Positions 54,220 to 62,310 of a stretch of DNA of 64,000 nt are shown here, piece after piece. The notes beneath the pieces are model-generated. The model searched no databases, was not told where the DNA came from, and saw only the letters and a list, made by a program, of their open reading frames with translations. Each line of letters begins with the position of its first letter. The stretch's first letter is position 1. Source of the DNA: FEN-1297 sp964498065 (GTDB lineage Bacteria > Bacteroidota > Ignavibacteria > Ignavibacteriales > Ignavibacteriaceae); NCBI GenBank assembly GCA_964498065.1, contig CAZCFZ010000017.1:1-64000 (forward strand), read 5' to 3'. The position numbers and the translations under genes were made by a program.

Positions 54220-54813
54220 TTAATTACTGTTAGTTAACCTTTGAATATCATCTCTCAATTTTGCCGCTCTCTCATATTCTTCGGCATCAATTGCTTCTCT
54301 TAATTTATTTTGTAAAGCAGCTATTTTTGCTTCCTTAGTCAAAGGAATTGACTCACCCTCCTTATTTAATTCTTCTTTTTCCATGGAATTTTTATCATTT
54401 TCATCTGAAGGAACAAACGCAGCAATCTGCATAACAGATTCGGAAACATAAATAGGAGCTTGTGCCCTGACTGCTAAAGCAATCGCATCACTTGGTCTAC
54501 TGTCAATTTCACTAGTCATTGTAGAGATTTCCAAAATAATTTTCGCATAAAATGTATTCTCTCTTAACTCATCAACAATAACTTCAATAACAGTTGCTCC
54601 GAGATTATCGATAACCTGTTTCAGCAAGTCATGTGTAAGAGGACGGGGCGGCTTAATCCCTTCGATTTCTAAAGCAATTGCCTGAGCCTCAAATGCTCCG
54701 ATGATTATTGGAAGTCTTCTTATTCCATTTATCTCTTTTAATAAAATCGCATAAGCTCCACCGGTTGAAGGACTCGATGACAACCCTAATATTTCGCATT
54801 GAATTTTTTGCAA
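54220..54813 (-). CDS. Bifunctional nuclease (DUF151) protein with C-terminal UVR motif
   Basis: 197 residues. Residues 1-135 form a DUF151/BFN domain: LPIIIGAFEAQAIALEIEG, PRPLTHDLLKQVI and SRPSDAIALAVRAQAPIYVSE. Residues about 163-195 (ALQNKLREAIDAEEYERAAKLRDDIQRL) are a UvrB/UvrC-type helical hairpin. A DUF151 member from plants shows nuclease activity; bacterial roles are uncertain. The last gene of etfB-etfA-DUF151 on the minus strand, 17 bp after etfA. Confidence 0.93.
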   Translation of the reverse strand: MQKIQCEILGLSSSPSTGGAYAILLKEINGIRRLPIIIGAFEAQAIALEIEGIKPPRPLTHDLLKQVIDNLGATVIEVIVDELRENTFYAKIILEISTMTSEIDSRPSDAIALAVRAQAPIYVSESVMQIAAFVPSDENDKNSMEKEELNKEGESIPLTKEAKIAALQNKLREAIDAEEYERAAKLRDDIQRLTNSN

Positions 54814-54830
54814 CTAAATCTCCTATCTCT

Positions 54831-55802
54831 TTACGATTTAAGCTTTTTAATCTCATCAGTTAATACCGGTAATACATCAAAAACATCTCCGGCAATACCA
54901 AAATCCGCAATAGAAAAAATAGGGGCATCTTTGTCCTTATTGATTGCCACAATATACTTTGATGAAGACATCCCGGCAAGATGTTGGATTGCTCCCGATA
55001 TTCCGCATGCTATATACAAAGATGGTGAAACTGTTTTCCCGGTCTGTCCTACCTGTTCTCTATGAGGACGCCATCCGGCATCGACAGCAGCTCTGGATGC
55101 TCCGACCGCACCTCCAAGAGCTTCGGCTAAATTTTCAACCAGATAGAAGTTTTCAGGCCCTTTTAGACCTCTTCCGCCGGAAACAATTATATCAGCTTCG
55201 GCAACATCTAATTTACCTTCGGATTTTTTAAATTCAATTGTTCGTGTTTTTAGATTTGTATTACTTACTTCTTTTATAATAATTTCCGGATCAACAGCAT
55301 TATCCGCCAACAAAGGTTTGAAGACATTCGGTCTTATTGTAATTATTTTTACTTTGCTCAATAATTTAACATCAGCTAATGCTTTGCCTGCATATAAAGG
55401 CCTCGTAGCAATTAATTCACCTGATGACGCATCTAAATTTGTACAGTCTATTAAACATCCGGCGTTAAGTCTTACACTTACTAAAGGGGCTAAGTCTTTA
55501 CCGAAAGATGAGTTTGAAAATACCAAATATTCTGCCTCGGCTTCTTTAGCGTAGTTGGATATAATTTCTTTATATGCTGAAGATGAATAGCTTTTTAATT
55601 CTTCATTTTTAAAGTGAGTAACTTTGCGTACACCGTACTTGCCTAGTTCATTTAAATTATCAATTTCACTTCCAATAATAACAGTTTCTGCTTCTAAGTT
55701 TAGTTGACCGGCAAGTTTGATAATAACAGAAGATATCTCGAATGATGTTTTTTTGAGTTTACCTTCTCTTTGTTCCAATATTCCGATAATTTTATTTGCC
55801 AT
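54831..55802 (-). CDS. etfA: Electron transfer flavoprotein subunit alpha
   Basis: 323 residues. The C-terminal FAD domain is clear: GGRGLKGPENF, GAVGASRAAVDAGW, EQVGQTGKTVSPSLYIACG and SGAIQHLAGMSSSK. With EtfB it carries electrons from acyl-CoA and other dehydrogenases to the quinone pool. Starts 16 bp after etfB. No dehydrogenase or ETF:quinone reductase is adjacent. Confidence 0.96.
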   Translation of the reverse strand: MANKIIGILEQREGKLKKTSFEISSVIIKLAGQLNLEAETVIIGSEIDNLNELGKYGVRKVTHFKNEELKSYSSSAYKEIISNYAKEAEAEYLVFSNSSFGKDLAPLVSVRLNAGCLIDCTNLDASSGELIATRPLYAGKALADVKLLSKVKIITIRPNVFKPLLADNAVDPEIIIKEVSNTNLKTRTIEFKKSEGKLDVAEADIIVSGGRGLKGPENFYLVENLAEALGGAVGASRAAVDAGWRPHREQVGQTGKTVSPSLYIACGISGAIQHLAGMSSSKYIVAINKDKDAPIFSIADFGIAGDVFDVLPVLTDEIKKLKS

Positions 55803-55818
55803 GATTTTGGGATTCCTT

Positions 55819-56565
55819 TTAAAGTATTTTTGCTTCTTCTCTTAATAATTTAACTAATTCAGGTACTGCGGAACTATCGGTTCCTAAAATTCTGCCCGGT
55901 TGCTTTATCGGGGGTTTCTTTAACTTTAAAACTTCAGTTAAATTGTCTGAGGCGGCGGCGGGCTTTTCCTCGATAACTTTTTTCTTAGCCGCCATAATAC
56001 CTTTTAAAGAGGCATATCTAGGCTCATTTAATCCTTTTTGAGTCGTAATTACAGCAGGCAGATGTGTTTCGACAACTTCTTTTCCACCTTCTATTTCACT
56101 TTCGGCAACAATCTTGTCGTTTTCGATTTTAAAATCAACTACTACGGTAATACATGAATAATCCAATAACTCTGCTGTTAGCTGACCTACGATTGAATTA
56201 TCATAATCCACGGATTGTTTACCCATAAATACCAGGTCGCATCCCTGGCTTTTAATTTCTTCGGCTAAAGCCTTAGCTACGGCAAAAGAATCTCTGGTGT
56301 TTTCATCTTTTAGCAAAACACCTTTATCTACACCCATTGCTAAAGCTTTTCTAATAGTTTCTTTATTATTTCCGCTGCCAACGCTTATCGCGACGACCTC
56401 ACAATCGAATTTTTCTTTAGTTTTTAAAGCTTCTTCAACAGCGAACTCATCATAAGGATTAATTATATAGGTAACTCCGGAAGAATCGATAGTTTTTTCA
56501 TCCGGGCTTATTTTTATTTTTGTAGCAGTGTCGGGAACATGACTTACACATACTGCTATTTTCAT
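55819..56565 (-). CDS. etfB: Electron transfer flavoprotein subunit beta
   Basis: 248 residues. INPYDEFAVEEALK, the AMP-binding GxD-K segment MGVDKGVLLKDE and the ETF beta signature (VETHLPAVITTQKGLNEPRY) are all present. It holds AMP and docks dehydrogenases. First gene of the minus-strand operon; ribosome site AGCGGAGG stands before ATG 56565. Confidence 0.96.
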   Translation of the reverse strand: MKIAVCVSHVPDTATKIKISPDEKTIDSSGVTYIINPYDEFAVEEALKTKEKFDCEVVAISVGSGNNKETIRKALAMGVDKGVLLKDENTRDSFAVAKALAEEIKSQGCDLVFMGKQSVDYDNSIVGQLTAELLDYSCITVVVDFKIENDKIVAESEIEGGKEVVETHLPAVITTQKGLNEPRYASLKGIMAAKKKVIEEKPAAASDNLTEVLKLKKPPIKQPGRILGTDSSAVPELVKLLREEAKIL

Positions 56566-56876
56566 TAAACCTCCGCTTTTTTTATAATTTTATAAAAAAA
56601 TATAACCATACATCGTTATAAAATCAAACCAAACAAAATTACAAAATTGTTTACAAATTTATTCAGATAACATTTTTTTTATTAAAATTCATTAAGGTAA
56701 TGGATTATATTTTAATGTCGATATGATTATAATTTTAATATAGATTTCCTAATTATTGTAAACATTGTATGCTGCTTGTAAGCACAAATCCGGCATTCTG
56801 TTAAAAATTTTCACATTGCCATTTCTTGTAATAAAAAAAATCATTAATTTTTTGTGTAATTAATTGACTTTTAATT
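56566..56876. promoter_or_regulatory. 311-bp divergent region between etfB and clpS
   Basis: Strongly AT-rich. It must hold both promoters. On the minus strand I see two -7-like boxes of the TAnnTTTG kind (complements at 56634-56641 and 56654-56661) but no TTTG at the right distance, so I do not call a promoter. Confidence 0.4.
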
Positions 56877-57167
56877 ATGGAAGAAGAAATAATTAAAAAT
56901 CCGGGCGGTGATGTTGAAGTTGAAGAAGATATAAGTATTGGTTTATCAAATCGCGTAGTCCTGTATAATGATGATTGGCATACTTTTGATGAAGTTATAT
57001 ATCAATTAATTAAAGCAATTAATTGTACATATGAAAAAGCCAGAGATCACGCGTTTGAGGTTCATGTGAAAGGAAAATCTATTGTTTTTACCGGATCAAT
57101 GAAAGAATGTTTGAAAGTTTCTTCAATTTTAGAAGAAATAGCCTTAACAACCCAAATAATTACTTAG
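56877..57167 (+). CDS. clpS: ATP-dependent Clp protease adaptor ClpS
   Basis: 96 residues. RVVLYNDDWHTFDEVIYQL is the family core with the Asn-Asp pair that holds N-degron termini; EVHVKGKSIVFTG follows. It brings N-end-rule substrates to ClpA or ClpC. An acidic, probably disordered N-terminal tail (20 residues) feeds into the ATPase. No clpA nearby. Confidence 0.94.
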   Translation: MEEEIIKNPGGDVEVEEDISIGLSNRVVLYNDDWHTFDEVIYQLIKAINCTYEKARDHAFEVHVKGKSIVFTGSMKECLKVSSILEEIALTTQIIT

Positions 57168-57300
57168 TAATAATATCGATTTAATTGATTCATCTAATTC
57201 TTACCTTTTTCTATTCATAATTGGAATTGATCAATTTCATTGTTTATCCTGACGCTTATCCATATATTTATTGTTTATATTTTATAACTGAAAGGAAAAA

Positions 57301-59145
57301 GTGAAAAAGTTAAGAGAAGATATAAGAAATATAGCTATTATTGCACACGTAGATCATGGAAAGACAACTTTAGTTGACCATATGTTGAAACAAACCGGTG
57401 CCTGGAGATCTAATCAGCATGTGGATAAAAGGGTAATGGATTCGAATGCTTTAGAAAAGGAACGCGGGATTACAATATTAGCAAAAAATTTAAGCGTAAA
57501 ATACAAAAATGTAAAAATTAACATAATCGATACCCCCGGTCATGCAGATTTTGGAGGCGAGGTTGAACGAACTTTAAAAATGGTTGACGGGGTTCTGCTG
57601 CTTGTTGATGCGGCCGAAGGGCCTCTGCCACAGACTAAATTCGTATTAAAAAAATCTTTGGATCTCGGTTTGAAGCCGATTGTTGTAATAAATAAAATCG
57701 ATAGAAAAGATGCCCGTCCGAATGATGTGCTTAATGAAGTATTTGATCTCTTTATATCTTTAGGAGCTACGGAAGATCAGCTTGACTTTACTTTTGTTTA
57801 TGCTATTGCAAAAGAAGGGATTGCTAAAATAAATTTAGAGGATGAAAACATTTCACTTGAACCTCTTTTCGAAGTAATAATTAATAAAGTTCCGGCGCCG
57901 TTATGTGATCTTGAAGAACCGTTCCAAATGCTAATTTCGGCAATTGATTACAACGACTACTTAGGCAGAATAGGAATAGGGAAAATCAGCAGCGGATCTG
58001 TAAAACTAGGAGATAATATTGTCTTGATAACAAAAGACAATCGAAATGTTAATGCTAAAATTTCTAAATTGTATTCGTTCGAGAATATAAAAAGAGTTGA
58101 GACTGATGAAGTTCTAGCCGGAGACATTGGTGCAATTGCCGGTTTGGAAGATGTTGATATCGGCGATACGATTGCCAGTCCGTTAAAGCCCGAAGCATTG
58201 CCTTTTGTTGCAATTGATGAGCCTACAATTACAATGAACTTCATGGTTAATAATTCTCCTTTTGCAGGTACGGAAGGCAAGTATGTAACAACTCGAAATT
58301 TAAGCGAGAGGTTGTCTAAAGAATTAAAATCTAATGTAAGCTTAAGAGTTGAAATGACAGATTCTCCCGATTCGTTTAAAGTAAGCGGAAGAGGTGAATT
58401 ACATCTGGCAATTCTTATAGAAAATATGAGGCGTGAAGGATATGAAATGCAGTTAAGCAAGCCTCAGGTAATTATGAAAAAAATTGCTGATGTCTTATCC
58501 GAGCCGACGGAACATGTTATAATTGATGTACCCGAAGAATTTGTAGGAACGGTAATTGAAAAACTCGGGAAAAGAAAAGCCGAAATGAAAAATATGCTTA
58601 CATTTAATGAAAATACCAGGCTTGAGTTTATTATTCCGTCCAGAGGTTTGATCGGTTACCGTGCTGAGTTTATGACCGATACAAAAGGTACGGGAATTCT
58701 ACACCATAATTTTGAAGGATATGAACCGTACAAAGGTGAAATTACACACAGGCAAAGAGGAGCTCTCGTGGCAATGGAAACAGGTTTAGCGTCGGCATAT
58801 GCTATGTTTAAGCTTCAAGAACGTTCGGTCTTTTTCATCGAGCCGGGAACTAAAGTATATCAAGGAATGGTTGTCGGCGAAAATTCCAGAAATAACGATA
58901 TGAATGTTAATGTAACAAAAACCAAACAATTAACTAATATGCGCGCATCAGGTGCCGATGAAGCAATTAGACTTGAACCGCCGATAATATTGACGCTTGA
59001 GCAGGCAATTGAGTGGATTACCGAAGACGAGTATGTAGAAGTAACTCCTGAGAATATTAGAATAAGGAAAAAATATCTTACCGATATGGATAAAAAGAAT
59101 GCCAGATTAAAAGCCAAACAAAAAGAAACGGCTGCAATAGTGTAA
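57301..59145 (+). CDS. typA: GTP-binding protein TypA/BipA
   Basis: 614 residues from GTG 57301, after GAAAGGAAAAA. Translational GTPase: G1 AHVDHGKTT, G3 DTPGHADFGGEVER, G4 NKIDR; RGELHLAILIENMRREG and SRGLIGYRAEFMTDTKGTG in the C-terminal TypA domain. It helps ribosome assembly at low temperature or stress. 44 bp before pepD. Confidence 0.96.
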   Translation: MKKLREDIRNIAIIAHVDHGKTTLVDHMLKQTGAWRSNQHVDKRVMDSNALEKERGITILAKNLSVKYKNVKINIIDTPGHADFGGEVERTLKMVDGVLLLVDAAEGPLPQTKFVLKKSLDLGLKPIVVINKIDRKDARPNDVLNEVFDLFISLGATEDQLDFTFVYAIAKEGIAKINLEDENISLEPLFEVIINKVPAPLCDLEEPFQMLISAIDYNDYLGRIGIGKISSGSVKLGDNIVLITKDNRNVNAKISKLYSFENIKRVETDEVLAGDIGAIAGLEDVDIGDTIASPLKPEALPFVAIDEPTITMNFMVNNSPFAGTEGKYVTTRNLSERLSKELKSNVSLRVEMTDSPDSFKVSGRGELHLAILIENMRREGYEMQLSKPQVIMKKIADVLSEPTEHVIIDVPEEFVGTVIEKLGKRKAEMKNMLTFNENTRLEFIIPSRGLIGYRAEFMTDTKGTGILHHNFEGYEPYKGEITHRQRGALVAMETGLASAYAMFKLQERSVFFIEPGTKVYQGMVVGENSRNNDMNVNVTKTKQLTNMRASGADEAIRLEPPIILTLEQAIEWITEDEYVEVTPENIRIRKKYLTDMDKKNARLKAKQKETAAIV

Positions 59146-59189
59146 CCACAAGTTACAAAAATTAACCGGATTTATTTAAGGAGGTAAAA

Positions 59190-60662
59190 ATGTCTCAAAG
59201 TGTTGTTAATGGATTAAAACCTGAAACTCTATGGTTAAGATTTTATGAAATCACGCAAGTTCCGCGTCCTTCTAAAAAGGAAAGTAAAATAGTCAATCAT
59301 ATGAAAAAACTTTTTAGTGATTTGGGTGTTAATTTTAAGGAGGATAAGGTGGGGAATTTAGTTGTGTCTATAAAAGCAACACCCGGTTATGAAAAAGCCC
59401 CAACTGTTATTCTTCAAGGGCATGTTGACATGGTTTGTGAAAAAAACAAAACTACAATTCACGATTTTGATAATGATCCTATAAAATTAAAAAGAGATGA
59501 CGGATGGATTAAGGCTGACGGTACGACTCTTGGAAGCGATAACGGTATCGGAGTAGCAGCTGCCCTTGCAATAATTACAGATAAGGATTGCGTTCACGGT
59601 CCTTTGGAAATTCTTTTAACAATTGACGAAGAAACGGGACTGACCGGCGCAAATAATATAGCTCCGGGATTCATATCCGGAAAAATATTACTGAATTTGG
59701 ATTCGGAGGAAGACGGTGCATTTTATGTCGGCTGTTCCGGCGGGCTTGATACTGTAGCACATTTTAATCTTGAATTGGAAGATGCGCCATCCGGTTTGGA
59801 AGAATATGAATTATTAGTTACAGGGTTAAAAGGAGGCCATTCAGGCCTGGAAATTAGTCAAGGAAAAGCAAATGCAATAAAAATTTTAGCAAGAACTTTA
59901 AAAGAGTTGGGGAAAATTAAATATTATATCTCATCCTTAAACGGAGGAAGCAAAAGAAATGCAATACCCAGAGAAGCTGAGGCTAATATTTATTTGAATA
60001 AATCGGATATTTCAAAGGTGGAAGGTATTTTAAGTGAATTTAAAAAGGAACTACAAAATGAATATAAAGTTTCAGACAGCGGATTGAATTTTGAATTCGG
60101 GAAATCCGGTATAAACAATAAAAAAGTATTTTCAAATTCATTTAAGGAAAAAATTCTTAATACTCTTCTAGCCTTATCACATGGTGTTATTTCAATGAGT
60201 CAGGATATTCCGGATTTGGTAGAGACATCGACAAATGTTGCAACTATTTCCACATTGAAAGATGAATTAGTTATCGGTACCAGTCAAAGAAGTTCAGTTG
60301 AAAGCGCAAAGAAATACGTGGCTCAAAATATAGCGTCTGTATTTCAATTGGCCGGAGCTAAAATTGAGAGCGGAGACGGATACCCCGGATGGAAACCGAA
60401 TTTGGATTCCGACATTTTAAAAGTTTCTAAAAATGTTTATAAAGATCTTTTCGGTAACGAACCCGAAATAAAGGCTATTCATGCCGGATTAGAGTGCGGA
60501 ATTCTCGGAGATAAAAATCCCGGGTTGGATATGATCTCTTTCGGACCGACTATTCAAGGTGCGCATTCTCCCGATGAACGTGTAAATATTGAAACTGTGG
60601 GTAAATTTTATATGCTGCTTAAGGCGATATTAAAAAAAGTTGCAACCCAGTCCCCCAATTAA
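59190..60662 (+). CDS. pepD: Aminoacyl-histidine dipeptidase (peptidase D, M20)
   Basis: 490 residues. ATG 59190 after AAGGAGGT. Zinc ligands lie in GHVDMVCEKN, the bridging aspartate in LGSDNGIGVAAALA and the acid in TIDEETGLTGANN; LNLDSEEDGAFYVGCSGG and HSGLEISQGKANA belong to the lid domain. It cleaves Xaa-His and other dipeptides in the cytoplasm. Its transcript ends at the hairpin 60674-60706. Confidence 0.95.
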   Translation: MSQSVVNGLKPETLWLRFYEITQVPRPSKKESKIVNHMKKLFSDLGVNFKEDKVGNLVVSIKATPGYEKAPTVILQGHVDMVCEKNKTTIHDFDNDPIKLKRDDGWIKADGTTLGSDNGIGVAAALAIITDKDCVHGPLEILLTIDEETGLTGANNIAPGFISGKILLNLDSEEDGAFYVGCSGGLDTVAHFNLELEDAPSGLEEYELLVTGLKGGHSGLEISQGKANAIKILARTLKELGKIKYYISSLNGGSKRNAIPREAEANIYLNKSDISKVEGILSEFKKELQNEYKVSDSGLNFEFGKSGINNKKVFSNSFKEKILNTLLALSHGVISMSQDIPDLVETSTNVATISTLKDELVIGTSQRSSVESAKKYVAQNIASVFQLAGAKIESGDGYPGWKPNLDSDILKVSKNVYKDLFGNEPEIKAIHAGLECGILGDKNPGLDMISFGPTIQGAHSPDERVNIETVGKFYMLLKAILKKVATQSPN

Positions 60663-60673
60663 TTATATAATTT

Positions 60674-60706
60674 AAACTTCCCTTTAAAATTTTTGAAGGG
60701 AAGTTT
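60674..60706. terminator. Hairpin between pepD and the SET gene
   Basis: A perfect 11-bp stem AAACTTCCCTT / AAGGGAAGTTT with an 11-base AT-rich loop. It overlaps the last codons of the convergent SET-domain gene and probably ends both transcripts. Confidence 0.7.
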
Positions 60707-61112
60707 CTGTTTCCATTTGTTTGCACAAGGTGCAATTACAATTTTCATAAATTTCATCATAACCGTAATCAATTGTTAATTCTTCCCCCGCCTCAATATC
60801 CCTGTATGCTGTAAGCGATAAGCTTTCGTTGTCTCTTTCAATTACATCACAGTTAAAATCACACTTATGATTTATATATTTTATTTTCTCCATATCCGAA
60901 GTATCGATATAATTATCCCCGTTCCAAAAAATATAAACGTTATCTTCTTCTTCCTCGCGTCTAACACATTCATCATCGGATATTACCTCTCCTGAAATAA
61001 TCATAATTAAGCTGCCTTTAGGTATATCTATAGTTGTGAAAAGTCCAAGACCGTGTATTTTGGAATTATTGACTGTTACATAGTCATAGTAGTAATTAGA
61101 ATCATTATTCAC
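60684..61112 (-). CDS. SET domain protein (putative lysine methyltransferase)
   Basis: 142 residues, nearly just a SET domain. GLGLFTTIDIPKGSLIMI (20-37) begins it, INHKCDFNC (the N-H-x-C pseudoknot) and ELTIDYGYDE follow, and a post-SET-like cysteine trio CNCTLC closes it. SET enzymes move a methyl group from S-adenosylmethionine to lysine. The fold is chiefly eukaryotic, but scattered bacterial copies exist. No histone-like target is adjacent. Single gene. The 277 bp upstream, to the serine hydrolase, show nothing recognised. Confidence 0.88.
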   Translation of the reverse strand: MNNDSNYYYDYVTVNNSKIHGLGLFTTIDIPKGSLIMIISGEVISDDECVRREEEEDNVYIFWNGDNYIDTSDMEKIKYINHKCDFNCDVIERDNESLSLTAYRDIEAGEELTIDYGYDEIYENCNCTLCKQMETETSLQKF

Positions 61113-61389
61113 TCTTAATCCTTATTTTTACATTCATAATATTTATTTCATGGTTTAATGTTATATAATGCTAAGGGTGAAGTTAAATAAAATAATTGAC
61201 AGTAAAAACACAACCGGGTAATTTTAATGATATAATAATTAAAGTAAGGAAGATCTCATAAGTTAAAATTTACTAATCGAAATTGTGACATGTGCTTTTA
61301 ACTCAAATAAATTTTTGCTTATTAGCAAAATCTTAGCTGGATTGAAAAATATTTTTTAAATCTTGTAGGTTTTTATAGGAAGTCTATCC

Positions 61390-62229
61390 ATGGCTCAGCA
61401 ATCTATTGTAAAATTAAGGAAAGATATTTTTAATGAATTCGGCAAAGTTGATGGAAATTTTGCCTTAGTATTTTTAGAGCTTAAACATGGTGGAACTAGT
61501 ATCTTTTTTAATGAAAAGGAAAATTTTCATGCCGCCAGCACAATGAAGACTTCTGTAATGATTGAAGTATTTAAGCAGGCAGAGCAGGGGAAGTTCAGTC
61601 TTGATGATTCATTAGCCGTAATAAATCAGTTTAAGAGTATAGTCGATTCTTCAACATTCTCATTAAACTTATCGGATGATTCGGGAGAAGAATTATATAA
61701 ATTTATCGGGCAGAAAAAAAGTATACGCGGATTAGTTTATGAAATGATAACCTTCAGCAGCAATCTGGCGGCAAACCTATTAATGGATTTAGTAGGTGCA
61801 AAAAATGTGATGGCCACAATGAATGATATCGGAGCTAAAGATATTCGAGTTTTGAGGGGAGTTGAAGATTTAAAAGCATTTGAAGAAGGATTGAATAATA
61901 CGACTACAGCGTATGATTTGATGATAATATTTAAAAGAATTGCGGAAGGAAATATTGTCTCAAAGGAAGCCTGCAGCGAAATGATTAAGATATTGTGCGA
62001 TCAAAAATTAAATACAAAAATTCCAGCTAAATTACCTATAGGCATAAAGATTGCTCACAAAACCGGTTCCCTTTCCGGCGTAGAACATGATTCAGGAATT
62101 ATTTATTTGCCAAATGGAAAAACTTATATCCTGGTTATGCTTACAAAAAATTTAACTGATATGCAAAAAGGAATCGAAGTTGAGGCAAATGTTTCAAAGC
62201 TTATATTTGATTATATGATTCAAGTTTAA
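61390..62229 (+). CDS. Class A beta-lactamase-like serine hydrolase without signal peptide
   Basis: 279 residues. The SxxK motif is STMK (Ser50-Lys53), the SxN-like motif SSN is in FSSNLAANLLMDLVG and the KTG motif in IAHKTGSLSGVEHDSG, as in class A beta-lactamases. ATG 61390 follows ATAGGAAG; an in-frame stop (61366) excludes a longer N-terminus, so no signal peptide is present. It may be a cytoplasmic amidase/esterase-like relative rather than a true lactamase. Confidence 0.86.
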   Translation: MAQQSIVKLRKDIFNEFGKVDGNFALVFLELKHGGTSIFFNEKENFHAASTMKTSVMIEVFKQAEQGKFSLDDSLAVINQFKSIVDSSTFSLNLSDDSGEELYKFIGQKKSIRGLVYEMITFSSNLAANLLMDLVGAKNVMATMNDIGAKDIRVLRGVEDLKAFEEGLNNTTTAYDLMIIFKRIAEGNIVSKEACSEMIKILCDQKLNTKIPAKLPIGIKIAHKTGSLSGVEHDSGIIYLPNGKTYILVMLTKNLTDMQKGIEVEANVSKLIFDYMIQV

Positions 62230-62253
62230 AATTTGATTTAAAAATAAATATAA

Positions 62254-62283
62254 AAAAGCCTTTAGATTTCTCTAAAGGCTTTT
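62254..62283. terminator. Bidirectional terminator after serine hydrolase
   Basis: AAAAGCCTTTAGA / TCTAAAGGCTTTT, a perfect 13-bp stem with loop TTTC, flanked by A-rich sequence on the left and T-rich on the right. It lies between two convergent genes. Confidence 0.9.
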
Positions 62284-62310
62284 GTGTTAATCCTGAAATA
62301 ATATAAGATA

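Noticed and set aside
54799..55554. Plus-strand reading frames across etfA
   Set aside because: They are antisense to a clear etfA gene and show no ribosome sites or recognisable protein features.
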